A stretch of 64,000 nt of DNA from Tateyamaria omphalii. GTDB taxonomy: Bacteria; Pseudomonadota; Alphaproteobacteria; Rhodobacterales; Rhodobacteraceae. Within the stretch, counting starts at the first letter, position 1, and every line of letters begins with the position of its first letter. Of the stretch, positions 36,423-45,336 are shown piece by piece. The stretch spans positions 124,001 through 188,000 of the forward strand of contig NZ_JAHVHT010000005.1 of assembly GCF_019802125.1 (NCBI RefSeq), in the 5' to 3' direction. Below the pieces are notes generated by a model that had not been told where the DNA came from, ran no database searches, and saw only the letters and a program-made list of their open reading frames with translations. Both the position numbers and the translations under genes were made by a program.

Positions 36423-38003
36423 TTACTCTTTCAAGAAAACAAGGTCATAGGGAGAGGAGGATGACCAAATGCCCAGAGGCGGGTTGCCGACCTTTTTGTT
36501 GTAGATCGTGTGATACGGCAGCGTATTGGTCCAGTAGACCGGCAGGTCATCCGCCAGGATCTCCTGGAACTCCTTGTAAAGGGCCGCGCGCTTGTCGGGA
36601 TCGATCTCCTGCCCCGCTGCTGCCATCAGCTCATCAATCCGTTCGTTGGCGTATTGCTGCGTGTTGGACCAGATGACGCCTTCCTTGATGTTCTGACTGT
36701 CATAGGTGCGGTGCACCCCGATCACCGGATCACCCCAGTTGAACACCGTGTCCCAGGTCATATCGAAATCGTGGTTCGAGATTTTGTTCGCCCAGGTCGG
36801 GAAATCGACAAAGGAGTTCACGGTGACATCAATGCCAACCTTGGCCAGCGACGCCTTGGTGAACTCCGCCTGTGGCTTTGTCGTCGGATTGCCGTGGTCG
36901 ATGGTCAGCGAAAAGCGAATGCCATCCGCACCCTTCTCATACCCGGCCTCGTCCAACAGCGCGTTGGCCTTGTCGATGTCCAGATCATACCCGTTCACAT
37001 CAGGGTAGTAGAGCGGCGAACCGGGGTGGATACCCGTCTTCGACTCCTGGCTCAGCCCCAGCATGATGGCGTTCAGGATGAAATTCTTGTCGATGGCGTA
37101 GGCAATCGCCTGACGCACCCGCTTGTCGGCCAGCGGCCCATCAGACCCGGTGTTGAACGCCAGCCAGTTGATCGGACCAATGGCGGCATAGCCTTCGTCG
37201 GTGGCGACCAGATCGTCATTCTCGGACATCCGCTTGATGTTGCGCACGGTGTTTTCGAACGTCGTCATATGCAGCTCGCCGTTCTCCATCCCGATGGCGC
37301 GGGCCGACGCATCCTTGATGATGCGATAGACGATGCGGTCCAGATAGGGACGCCCTTCGATAAAGAAGTCGTCATTGCGTTCCAGGATCACCTGCTGGTC
37401 CGCCGTGAACTCCACGAACTTGAACGGGCCCGATCCGACCACATCCTGCCCATTGCGCGGGTGCGATTTCGGGTCCTGACCGTCGCCATAGATGTGCTTC
37501 GGGATGATCGGCATCAGCTGCGACGACATCGCCAAGAGCAGCGCCGGGTGCGGCTGCGACAGCTTCAGGACGGCAGTGTGATCATCCGGCGTCTCGACGG
37601 CCTCGACGACGCCGAACATCGTCTTGAACGGGTGGTTCGCCTTGATCGTCTCGACCGAGAATGCGACGTCTTCGGACGTGATCGGCTCGCCGTCATGGAA
37701 GGTCGCGCCTTGGACAAGGTTCAACGTCATCGACAGCCCGTCATCGGACCACGCCCAGCTTTCGGCAAGGTAGGGCTGAGGGGTCCAGTCCTCGTCATAG
37801 CGCAGCGGCGCCGCGAACAGTTGCGCCCCCGGCGCACCTGTTACGATGCCCGACTGCACGGCAGGGTTCAGATGGCGCGGGGTCTGCGGAAGGGTCGTGA
37901 TCAAGGTGCCACCGCGCACAGGTTCCTCGGCAACGACCGTTGAACTCAGCAGGGCAGCAATCCCCGCCGCCACGGCCAAACGTCTCAAGACAGCAATCTT
38001 CAT
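36423..38003 (-). CDS. Extracellular solute-binding protein, family 5 (peptide/nickel type)
   Basis: The 526-residue protein has a signal peptide (KIAVLRRLAVAAGIAALLSSTVVA, cleavage before EEPVRGG) and a family-5 binding fold: GGTLITTLPQTPRHLNPAVQ, LAESWAWSDDGLSMTLNLVQGATFHDGEPITSEDVAFS, VGSGPFKFVEF, and LADKRVRQAIAYAIDKNFI. It captures the substrate in the periplasm for the DppBC permeases. It is first in the importer operon, 116 bp after the LysR gene on the same strand. Ligand is unknown; the nearby amidohydrolase suggests an amide or cyclic compound, which is only a hint. A GGGAGAAG ribosome site precedes ATG 38003. Confidence 0.94.
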   Translation of the reverse strand: MKIAVLRRLAVAAGIAALLSSTVVAEEPVRGGTLITTLPQTPRHLNPAVQSGIVTGAPGAQLFAAPLRYDEDWTPQPYLAESWAWSDDGLSMTLNLVQGATFHDGEPITSEDVAFSVETIKANHPFKTMFGVVEAVETPDDHTAVLKLSQPHPALLLAMSSQLMPIIPKHIYGDGQDPKSHPRNGQDVVGSGPFKFVEFTADQQVILERNDDFFIEGRPYLDRIVYRIIKDASARAIGMENGELHMTTFENTVRNIKRMSENDDLVATDEGYAAIGPINWLAFNTGSDGPLADKRVRQAIAYAIDKNFILNAIMLGLSQESKTGIHPGSPLYYPDVNGYDLDIDKANALLDEAGYEKGADGIRFSLTIDHGNPTTKPQAEFTKASLAKVGIDVTVNSFVDFPTWANKISNHDFDMTWDTVFNWGDPVIGVHRTYDSQNIKEGVIWSNTQQYANERIDELMAAAGQEIDPDKRAALYKEFQEILADDLPVYWTNTLPYHTIYNKKVGNPPLGIWSSSSPYDLVFLKE

Positions 38004-38099
38004 CGGTCTTCTCCCAGGGTCTATTTTTTGTTGAGGGCAAGGTTAGGCGGCAGCCATCAGTCGAAAAAATAGTTTTAATACGTGTGAAAAAGCTAAAAA

Positions 38100-38113
38100 A
38101 TGATGCTTATCAT
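38100..38113. promoter_or_regulatory. ATGAT-N4-ATCAT dyad, possible LysR-regulator site
   Basis: ATGAT (38100-38104) and ATCAT (38109-38113) form a 5-bp dyad about 100 bp upstream of the binding-protein start and just past the end of the LysR gene. The position suits a LysR-type activator of the importer. The surrounding 38030-38110 is AT-rich. Short repeats like this can arise by chance. Confidence 0.35.
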
Positions 38114-38119
38114 GGTGGT

Positions 38120-39052
38120 TCACCCGACACGTACAGCCAGGTTTTCAAAGACCCCATCCGCGCGAAGCATATGGCAACACTCGATAAAGCGCTGCACCGG
38201 ATAGGGCAGCGCCACCCTTGATTGCGTAACCAACCCAAAGCGCCGCGCCGGGATCGGGTCCGTGATCGGCAGAACAGTAATGCCCCGGCTGTCCAACGCT
38301 GCGCTTACAGGACGGGCATTCAAAATGGAAAAGCCAAATCCCGAGGCAACCAGCGTACGTATCATTTCGACCGATGACGTCGCATGAGCGACGCGCACCC
38401 TGAGACCCGCCCCCGAAAACAGGTCCGAATAGTACGTTCCGGACCGCTGCAGTTGCAGGTTGATCATCGGTTGGTCCTGTAGATCCGCAAGGCTCAGAGA
38501 TGTCCGCCGTGCCAGCGCATCCTGCGTGTTGACCATGGCGTAATGCGGCAGCTCGACCATCAGGTCGAAATCATGGTGGTTCGCAATCACCTCTTCGTAG
38601 GTAAAGGCAACATCCGCCACACCGGTGTCGAGGTATTCGGCAACACTGTCCATATCACCCTCGACCAACTCAAACTGAACCTTGGGAAACTCGGATTGGA
38701 ATTGCTTGATGGCTGGCGGCAGAAAAGTGGCCGCTGCAGTGGCAAAACAAGCCAAACAGATCGTTCCAGTGACGGCTCCACCAAGCGCAAAGAGTTCGGC
38801 CTCAAACTCGCTATGCTCGGCCAGGAAACGGCTGATCAGTTTCAGCGTATCCGCTCCTCCGGGCGTTTTTTGGATGCCCTTTGCCGGTACGCGCGTGAAA
38901 ATGCCAAAGCCCAGCTCTGCTTCAAGCGCATCAATCGCCGCCGTGATCGAACTTTGCGAGATGCTCAGCGCCTCGGCGGCAGCGGCAATTGACCCAAGCC
39001 GCCCCGTGGCCTCGACGTAGCGCATTTGTTTGAGCGTCAGGCTGCTCGGCAT
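38120..39052 (-). CDS. LysR-family transcriptional regulator
   Basis: The 310-residue protein has a LysR winged helix at 5-65 (LTLKQMRYVEATGRLGSIAAAAEALSISQSSITAAIDALEAELG) and a periplasmic-binding-like effector domain (about 92-300) containing QPMINLQLQRSGTYYSDLF and VEMIRTLVASGFGFSILNARP. It lies between the importer operon, which it precedes on the same strand, and the divergent amidohydrolase gene 108 bp away, so it probably controls both in response to the imported compound. Confidence 0.93.
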   Translation of the reverse strand: MPSSLTLKQMRYVEATGRLGSIAAAAEALSISQSSITAAIDALEAELGFGIFTRVPAKGIQKTPGGADTLKLISRFLAEHSEFEAELFALGGAVTGTICLACFATAAATFLPPAIKQFQSEFPKVQFELVEGDMDSVAEYLDTGVADVAFTYEEVIANHHDFDLMVELPHYAMVNTQDALARRTSLSLADLQDQPMINLQLQRSGTYYSDLFSGAGLRVRVAHATSSVEMIRTLVASGFGFSILNARPVSAALDSRGITVLPITDPIPARRFGLVTQSRVALPYPVQRFIECCHMLRADGVFENLAVRVG

Positions 39053-39160
39053 CTATCCCCCAAAAAATGGTCTTTAGGCGCCGATTAAATCCAGTTTTTG
39101 GCAAAAAGAAAACCGCCTAGCGTTGCAAGACAGACCTTTGCATCCCTAGGGCCCCGGCAC

Positions 39161-40798
39161 GTGATCAAAATCTTCTCAGCCCGCAAGATCCTGACAATGA
39201 ACCCGCAAAAGCCGCACGCGACCCATGTGGCCATACGCGACGGTATCATCCTTGGCGCCGGATCACTCGAAGAACTTGAAGGTTGGGGGAAGTATGATCT
39301 CGACACGCAATTTGCCGACAAAGTGCTGATGCCCGGCCTCGTCGAGGGGCACTGCCACCTGCAGGAAGGCGCGCTCTGGTCCCACACCTATGTGGGCTTC
39401 TTCGACCGCATGTCACCCGAGGGGGACATGCAGGCGGGGTGCAAAAACCTCGACGCCGTCCTGTCCAAGCTGGCCGCAGCAGAGGCCAGGCTTGAGGACC
39501 CCGACGCCCCCCTGCCCGCATGGTCCCTCGATCCGATCTATTTCGACAACCAGCGCGTGGACCGCGCACAGCTGGATGCCATCTCGACCACCCGCCCCAT
39601 CGGGATCATGCACGCCTCCGGCCACATCATGAACGTGAACTCCAAGGCGCTGGAACTGGCGGGCCTCCTGCGGCATGGCATCAATCACGAAGGGGTGCCA
39701 CTGGGCGATGACGGCTTGCCCACGGGCGAATTGAAGGGCCCGGACGTGATGAGCCCCGTTTCCATCCACGTGGGTTTTGACCGTGACATGCTGTCCTGTG
39801 ACGAACAGGGCATGTGGCGCTTTGGCAAGCTTTGCGTGCGGGCGGGCGTGACAACGGCCACCGACCTCGCCGCCCGCCTGCCGGACGAGGCGGTGGCCAC
39901 ATTGCGCAAGGTCACGGGCAACACCGCCTTCCCGGCCCGCATCGTGCCCTTGCGCTTTCACCACGGTGTCAGCCCCGAGGACCTGATCAAACATGTCGAA
40001 GCACTGGCGCCGCAAAGCACCGACAAGCTGCGCCTGGGTCGGATCAAGATCGTGGTCGACGGCTCGATCCAGGGCTTCTCCGCCCGCCTGCGCGCGCCCG
40101 GTTACTACAACGGCGCACCCAATGGCCTGTGGTACATCGCACCCGAACATCTCGCCTACATCCTCGAAACGTCGCTGGCCAAGGGCATCCAGGTCCATTG
40201 CCACACCAACGGGGACGAGGCGACGCAACTTGTCATCGACACCATGCGCAAGGCGCTGCGCAAGGCACCGTCCAGCGATCACCGCTTTACCTTGCAGCAC
40301 TGCCAACTGGCCGACACGGCACAGTTCCGGCAGATCAAGGAACTGGGGCTGTGCGTGAACCTCTTTGCCAACCACCACCATTACTGGGGGGATCAGCACT
40401 ATGACCTGACCGTCGGCCCCGAGCGCGCCGAACGCATGAACGCCGCGGGCACCGCTGCACGGCAGGGCGTGCCCTTTGCCATTCACTCCGACGCACCCAT
40501 CACACCGCTGGGCCCGCTGTTCACCGGCTGGTGCGCGATGAACCGCAAGACGGCCTCGGGCCGAACCTTGGGCGAAGCAGAAAAGATCACGCTCGACCAG
40601 GCGCTCCACGCCATCACCCTCGGCGCGGCCTACACCCTGAACCTGGACGGAGAGGTGGGCTCCATCGAGACCGGAAAACGCGCCGATTTCGCCGTGCTGG
40701 AAGACGACCCCGAAGAGATGGGTGTAGAAGGGCTCAAGGACACGCGCGTCTGGGGCACCGTCCTCGGCGGCACGCCCTTCGCGGCAGCAGATGTCTGA
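39161..40798 (+). CDS. YtcJ-type amidohydrolase
   Basis: The 545-residue metal-dependent amidohydrolase has GLVEGHCHL (His-x-His metal pair) after a short beta domain, IVVDGSIQGFSA, VHCHTNGDEA, LQHCQL and the catalytic IHSDAPITPLGP, as in YtcJ/N-substituted formamide deformylase-like enzymes. It hydrolyses an amide or similar bond in the cytoplasm. The start was set at GTG 39161, directly before IKIFSARKILTMN, where family members usually begin; the frame extends to 39098 without a good start. The next gene, a metallochaperone-like GTPase, overlaps it by 8 bp and could deliver its metal. It probably acts on what the adjacent ABC importer brings in. Confidence 0.88.
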   Translation: MIKIFSARKILTMNPQKPHATHVAIRDGIILGAGSLEELEGWGKYDLDTQFADKVLMPGLVEGHCHLQEGALWSHTYVGFFDRMSPEGDMQAGCKNLDAVLSKLAAAEARLEDPDAPLPAWSLDPIYFDNQRVDRAQLDAISTTRPIGIMHASGHIMNVNSKALELAGLLRHGINHEGVPLGDDGLPTGELKGPDVMSPVSIHVGFDRDMLSCDEQGMWRFGKLCVRAGVTTATDLAARLPDEAVATLRKVTGNTAFPARIVPLRFHHGVSPEDLIKHVEALAPQSTDKLRLGRIKIVVDGSIQGFSARLRAPGYYNGAPNGLWYIAPEHLAYILETSLAKGIQVHCHTNGDEATQLVIDTMRKALRKAPSSDHRFTLQHCQLADTAQFRQIKELGLCVNLFANHHHYWGDQHYDLTVGPERAERMNAAGTAARQGVPFAIHSDAPITPLGPLFTGWCAMNRKTASGRTLGEAEKITLDQALHAITLGAAYTLNLDGEVGSIETGKRADFAVLEDDPEEMGVEGLKDTRVWGTVLGGTPFAAADV

Positions 40799-41672
40799 CG
40801 CACCCCTGCCCCTGACGATCATCGGCGGATATCTGGGTGCAGGCAAAACCACCCTGATCAACCAGATCCTGCGCCACTCAAACGGGCAACGGCTGGCCGT
40901 GCTGGTCAACGATTTCGGCGCCCTGCCCATCGACGCCGATCTGATCGAAGCACAGGACGACGACCTGATTGCGCTCGCAGGGGGATGCGTGTGCTGTTCC
41001 TACGGCGATGACCTGATGCTGGCGCTGACCCGGATGCGCACGCTCGACCCCAAGCCGGACCACGTGCTGCTCGAAACCTCGGGCGTCGCGCTGCCGGGCA
41101 AGATCGCGGGTGCTGTCAGCCTGTTCGGCACCGGCATCCACGTGTTGGGCGTCGTGGTTCTCGCAGATGCGGACGGTCTGCCGGCACAGCTGCAGGACAG
41201 CTACCTCGCCGACACGATCATTCGGCAACTTGGATCAGCCGACCTAGTCAGTCTGACCAAGACCGACCTCGCCACACCGGAGCGGATCAACAGCAGCCGG
41301 TTCAATATCGGCCGCCACGCCCACGACGCAGCACTGGTCGAAAACAGCAACGACATCCTCCACCACGTGCTGTCGGCGGAAACATCGCGCCACAGCACGA
41401 CGGCATTTGACGCAGGGCCACACCACATCGAACTGACCTCCCGCACCGTCACGCCGCCGGGTCCCGTCGATGCCCATGCGCTGGCCCAATCGCTTGCCGA
41501 CACCGACGCCGTCGTGCGGGCCAAGGGCCACCTGTTGAATGCACCGGACGGCACACTTGTGACCCTGCAACTGGTGGGCAAACGGTTCACGCTGACACCA
41601 GCCGACCCCGCGTTGAAACCGGGCATCGTGATCATCGAAAAAAGAACCGGCAACGCTTCGACAGCGGCATGA
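40791..41672 (+). CDS. CobW/COG0523-family G3E GTPase, putative metallochaperone
   Basis: The 293-residue GTPase has Walker A GGYLGAGKTT at 12-21, the family metal motif GGCVCC (Cys-x-Cys-Cys), switch region ETSGVALP and the guanine-specificity motif LTKTDL. The C-terminal CobW domain is short and ends without the His-rich stretch found in some zinc chaperones. COG0523 proteins insert zinc, cobalt or similar metals into client enzymes. Its start lies within the end of the amidohydrolase gene, so that enzyme is the natural client. It converges with the ATPase subunit A gene 7 bp away. Confidence 0.9.
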   Translation: MSDAPLPLTIIGGYLGAGKTTLINQILRHSNGQRLAVLVNDFGALPIDADLIEAQDDDLIALAGGCVCCSYGDDLMLALTRMRTLDPKPDHVLLETSGVALPGKIAGAVSLFGTGIHVLGVVVLADADGLPAQLQDSYLADTIIRQLGSADLVSLTKTDLATPERINSSRFNIGRHAHDAALVENSNDILHHVLSAETSRHSTTAFDAGPHHIELTSRTVTPPGPVDAHALAQSLADTDAVVRAKGHLLNAPDGTLVTLQLVGKRFTLTPADPALKPGIVIIEKRTGNASTAA

Positions 41673-41679
41673 CGCACGC

Positions 41680-43524
41680 TCACATCCCGGCGATCTTCGC
41701 CTCGATCTGACCCAGCAAGGCCTTGTATTCCGGCGTAGCATCCGCAGCGTAGTGAAAGTTCTTGAACAGCCCCGTCACTTCGGTGAACCACGCCCGGATC
41801 GCATCCTTGTCATCCAACGGCATCGGCGCATCGACAACCCGCTGCATCAACGCGAACACACGCTGCTGCCGCTCCAACGGCACGCAACTGTCCACGCCAT
41901 CGAACGCATCCTGCTGCAGATAGATCATGTCGACAAACAGCGCCTTCTGATAGGTCACATAGTCCTCGAGCGTCACGCCTTCCTCGCCCGTCACCTTCAT
42001 CATCTGGCTGATCTGCTCGCCGCGTTCCAGTAGGTCTTGCATCGCCTTCACCTTGCCGGTCCACCCCGGCTCGATATGCAAATCGTACCACTCCGCCATC
42101 TGCTCCAGATACCGCGACCAGGACAGCAGCGGGTCCACCGCCGGATAGAACCGTTTGTAAGCACGCTCCGACGACAGCCCCAGAAAGCACTTCACCGTCG
42201 ACAAAGTCGCCTGCGTCACCGGCTCGTCAAAGTTGCCACCCGCTGGCGACACCGTCCCGATCATGGTCAGACTGCCCGTGGCCCCATCGACGCCGGTGAT
42301 GACGCCAGCCCGCTCGTACAACCCCTTGATCGAGCTTTCGAGGTAGGCAGGATACCCCTCCTCGCCCGGTATCTCCTCCAGCCGCCCGCTCGTCTCGCGC
42401 ATCGCCTGCGCCCAGCGGGACGTGCTGTCAGCAATCAACAGCACATCCAGTCCCATCTGGCGGTAATACTCGCCCAGCGTGATGCCCGTAAAAATCGACG
42501 CCTCCCGCGCCGCCACGGGCATGGAGGACGTGTTGCAGATGATGATCGTCCGATCCATCAGGCTCCCGCCCGAAGTCGGGTCAGTCATCTCAGGGTACTC
42601 GGTAATGGTCTCCACCACCTCGCCCGCGCGCTCCCCACAGGCCACGATGATCACCACATCCACCTGCGCATTGCGTGCAATCAAGTTCTGCAACACGGTC
42701 TTGCCCGCCCCAAAAGGCCCGGGAATGCACGCCGTCCCGCCCCGCGCGATGGGAAAGAACGTGTCGATCAACCGTTGCGAGGTCAGCACCGGCGTATCGG
42801 GATACTTCCGCCGCACAGCACCAGACTTCAGCAAATCCCCCGCCATCGGTCGCCGCACCGGCCAGCGCTGCGACAGGGGGATCACATGCTCCTCTCCCCC
42901 GTCCGAGGTCAGGCGCGCGACAGGGTCATTGACGGTCACGGCGCCCTTCTGCACCCAGTTCACGGTATAGGTGCCGGTCCAGTTGAAAGGCAGCATGATC
43001 TTGTGGGTAAACCGCCCCTCGGGCACCGTGCCGATGGTCTGACCGGCCGTCACCCGGTCCCCCAGCTTCACCGACGGGGTAAAGGACCACTTCGCCGCCC
43101 GGTCCAACGGATCCACATCCGCGCCACGCGGCAGAAAAATGCCATAGGCGTTCGCCACCTGCTTCAACGGCGCCTGCAACCCGTCATAGACCTGCCCCAG
43201 CAGCCCAGGCCCCAGCGCCACCGACAGAAGCTGACCGCTCTGGATGACCGGATCGCCCACGGCGACACCTTGGGTGCTCTCATAGACCTGCGCGTCAGCA
43301 GTGTTGCCGCGCACGCGCAGGATCTCGGCCTTCAATCGCTCCTGCCGCCCACCCGCAGCCAGACGGCTGGGCAGAATGAACACCATTTCGTTCTTGACCA
43401 AGGCGCCGGGCGAGCCGTCCGGCTGGTCCACGGCTTCGATCTTGACCAGCCCCTCCTGCACGGCAACGACGCGGGCCGTCGCAGCCTCTGCTTCGGTTTC
43501 CTGCTTCAACGCGGCAACGCTCAT
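41680..43524 (-). CDS. ntpA: V/A-type ATPase catalytic subunit A
   Basis: The 614-residue catalytic subunit has a P-loop GPFGAGKT at 269-276, the V/A-specific non-homologous insert (about 120-200), GERAGEVVETITEYPEM, Walker B-type LLIADSTSRWAQAMRE, and the C-terminal helical part. It binds and hydrolyses (or makes) ATP in the V1 head with subunit B. It is last in the arc-ntp run, whereas subunit B is first of the ATPase genes. Start ATG 43524 overlaps the DUF2764 stop. V-type ATPases are uncommon in Alphaproteobacteria, which normally use F-type, so this is a horizontally acquired-looking module. Confidence 0.97.
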   Translation of the reverse strand: MSVAALKQETEAEAATARVVAVQEGLVKIEAVDQPDGSPGALVKNEMVFILPSRLAAGGRQERLKAEILRVRGNTADAQVYESTQGVAVGDPVIQSGQLLSVALGPGLLGQVYDGLQAPLKQVANAYGIFLPRGADVDPLDRAAKWSFTPSVKLGDRVTAGQTIGTVPEGRFTHKIMLPFNWTGTYTVNWVQKGAVTVNDPVARLTSDGGEEHVIPLSQRWPVRRPMAGDLLKSGAVRRKYPDTPVLTSQRLIDTFFPIARGGTACIPGPFGAGKTVLQNLIARNAQVDVVIIVACGERAGEVVETITEYPEMTDPTSGGSLMDRTIIICNTSSMPVAAREASIFTGITLGEYYRQMGLDVLLIADSTSRWAQAMRETSGRLEEIPGEEGYPAYLESSIKGLYERAGVITGVDGATGSLTMIGTVSPAGGNFDEPVTQATLSTVKCFLGLSSERAYKRFYPAVDPLLSWSRYLEQMAEWYDLHIEPGWTGKVKAMQDLLERGEQISQMMKVTGEEGVTLEDYVTYQKALFVDMIYLQQDAFDGVDSCVPLERQQRVFALMQRVVDAPMPLDDKDAIRAWFTEVTGLFKNFHYAADATPEYKALLGQIEAKIAGM

Positions 43525-44213
43525 GCCCCGACCCCTTCAGCCTGCAAATGGGGAAAATTCTGCAGCGCCTCCTCCGACAACTCGGTAAAGCGCTGCGCGG
43601 CAGCCACGCTATCAGCCTTGGCCCAGCGGTCAAAGATGTTCCACTTCAGCACGTAGATCACCACCGCCTCGAAATCGAAATGGTGCCGCCCGGCATGGCG
43701 CTGCAACTGGCGAAAGGTGACATCGAGCAAGTGGCGTTGCAGGGCCAGCGGATCACCCGTCTCCAAAAGCTGCCCCGCCCGCCGCAGCCACGGCATGGAC
43801 CGGTCGAGGCCAAACGCAGGCTCGCGCCAGTTCGCCGCGATATGCGAGGTCCAGACGCCATAGCCCCAGGCGCCCTCCGGCGCCCCTGCCCCACCCTGCC
43901 GCATCCGCAAGGCGGCCATGGCCGTACGCAATTCCATCCGCTCATCCACGATCCGGCGCAGGGTCCGCTGCGGCAGGTCCGCCATCAGCACCTTGGCCCG
44001 CGACACAAGCGTGTGCAGGTCCGACCCCCGGTCATAAGCCGACCAACTCAGCAGGCCCTCGATCCGCGCCAGCGTCCGCGCGTCATCCTCGCTCAACGCC
44101 GACAACCGCCGCTGCAACCGCAAGCGGGACAAGGGCGGGCGTTTGGCCACGAACAGCCGCTCGGAGCTCGGCAGGCTCACCACCAGCGCGACATAGGCAT
44201 CTGGGTCAGACAT
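43521..44213 (-). CDS. DUF2764-like protein of the V-type ATPase operon
   Basis: This 230-residue soluble protein is largely helical, beginning AYVALVVSLPSSERLF and ending with a helix KADSVAAAQRFTELSEEALQNF. Its place between subunits E and A is that of DUF2764 proteins in the V-type ATPase operons of Bacteroidetes, spirochaetes and chlamydiae, where no classical subunit C/d is encoded; similar LVxSLP openings are seen there. I infer that it stands in for the C/d subunit that couples the rotor to the K ring. The evidence is position and weak N-terminal likeness, not a strong motif. It overlaps ntpA by 4 bp. Confidence 0.6.
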   Translation of the reverse strand: MSDPDAYVALVVSLPSSERLFVAKRPPLSRLRLQRRLSALSEDDARTLARIEGLLSWSAYDRGSDLHTLVSRAKVLMADLPQRTLRRIVDERMELRTAMAALRMRQGGAGAPEGAWGYGVWTSHIAANWREPAFGLDRSMPWLRRAGQLLETGDPLALQRHLLDVTFRQLQRHAGRHHFDFEAVVIYVLKWNIFDRWAKADSVAAAQRFTELSEEALQNFPHLQAEGVGA

Positions 44214-44215
44214 GG

Positions 44216-44893
44216 CTACTTGATCACCCCCTCCAACACGGCGCGAAAGCGCGGTTGCAAATGCTGCATCAACAGCGCGGCAATGGCCTGATCCGACAAA
44301 TCCAGCGCCACACCATCCTCGCCCGCCTTGGCTCTGATACCGCCATGCAGGTCGCTGGCTGCGAAAAGCGTCACGCCCTCCTTCAACTGATCCTGCGCCA
44401 GCCCCAGCACGTACTGCGTCAGCGCCCCCGACTGGATGTCATCGGCATTGGCGGTGATCGCCTCAGGGCCAACAACCTCGGCGGGCAGGATGACACTGGC
44501 CCCCTGCCCCACCGATGCCGCCTGTCCGGCCCGACCCACCAGTTCCAGCACCATCTGGCGCAGCATCTCCGGATCGGACATCTCGGCGCTCACCATGCGC
44601 TGCACATCCTGTTCGAACTGGGCCATCAAGGTCGATTTCATGGTCAGCACCGCATCGCGCATCGCGGTGTTCAACGCCTCCTCCCCCGCCCGCGCATAGC
44701 GGTCAGCGGCCCGCTTGGCTTCGATCCGCGTCTTTTCGGCGGCATCCTCCGCGCGGGCCACGATGTCGGCCGCACGCGCTTCGGCGCCCGCCACCAGCCG
44801 CTCGGCCTCTGCCGTGCCAGCGGCCACACCGTCATGGCGCAACCGTGCAATCAGCGCGTCGACCCCCTTGGCCGTCTCCTGCTCTGCCGCCAT
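44216..44893 (-). CDS. ntpE: V/A-type ATPase peripheral stalk subunit E
   Basis: The 225-residue protein starts with a long Ala/Glu/Arg-rich coiled coil (about 10-105: AGTAEAERLVAGAEARAADIVARAEDAAEKT) and ends in a globular domain with LILPAEVVG-like and LFAASDLHGGIRAKAGEDGVALDLS, the pattern of V/A ATPase subunit E, whose end caps the A/B head. The start ATG 44893 shares one base with the ntpK stop. No subunit G or H partner, which normally pairs with E in the stalk, was found in the operon. Confidence 0.85.
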   Translation of the reverse strand: MAAEQETAKGVDALIARLRHDGVAAGTAEAERLVAGAEARAADIVARAEDAAEKTRIEAKRAADRYARAGEEALNTAMRDAVLTMKSTLMAQFEQDVQRMVSAEMSDPEMLRQMVLELVGRAGQAASVGQGASVILPAEVVGPEAITANADDIQSGALTQYVLGLAQDQLKEGVTLFAASDLHGGIRAKAGEDGVALDLSDQAIAALLMQHLQPRFRAVLEGVIK

Positions 44894-45336
44894 CACGCAA
44901 TCCCCGCGCTGATGACCAGGGCAAAGACAAAGGCAAAAACGCCAAACCCCTCGATGATCGCCGCAGGGGCCAGGGCCAAACCAAAGATCTGCGGCTTCTC
45001 CTTCGACGCATTGATGGCCGCGGCACAGGCCCGCCCCTGCCAGATCCCGCAATACAAAAGCGCAACACCCGCCAGCAGCCCCACACCAAACAGGCCCCCG
45101 GCATTCTCCAGCGTCACCTCACGGTTCAGGGTGAACATGATGACGATGCCATAGATCACAAAGGTCGACGGAAAGGCCGAGATACCGACAAACCGGCCAT
45201 ACCCACCCTCGGTCTCCAGCATCGCGCCAATGCTCGCCTGCCCCGCAATCGAACAGCCGATGGAACTGGCCACGGCCCCCAGGGCCATAGGGGCAAAAAT
45301 GCCCAGCCAGCCCAATGCAATCACCAATTCCGTCAT
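44893..45336 (-). CDS. ntpK: V-type ATPase proteolipid subunit K
   Basis: This 147-residue protein has four membrane helices and is a duplicated c-type hairpin. The only intramembrane carboxylate is Glu129 (AAIIEGFGVF) in the second hairpin, as in V-type K subunits. Compared with Enterococcus hirae NtpK, the residues aligned with Na+ ligands are Thr58 (conserved), Gln100 in WQGRA (conserved) and Phe59 where NtpK has Gln65. The sodium signature is thus incomplete, leaving the coupling ion (H+ or Na+) open. A low ratio of carboxylates per ring favours ATP-driven pumping over synthesis. Start ATG 45336 overlaps ntpI by 4 bp. Confidence 0.92.
   Translation of the reverse strand: MTELVIALGWLGIFAPMALGAVASSIGCSIAGQASIGAMLETEGGYGRFVGISAFPSTFVIYGIVIMFTLNREVTLENAGGLFGVGLLAGVALLYCGIWQGRACAAAINASKEKPQIFGLALAPAAIIEGFGVFAFVFALVISAGIA

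Noticed and set aside
39413..40930. 505-codon open frame on the minus strand
   Set aside because: It lies opposite the amidohydrolase gene, whose metal-binding motifs are clear; the antisense product has no recognisable domain.
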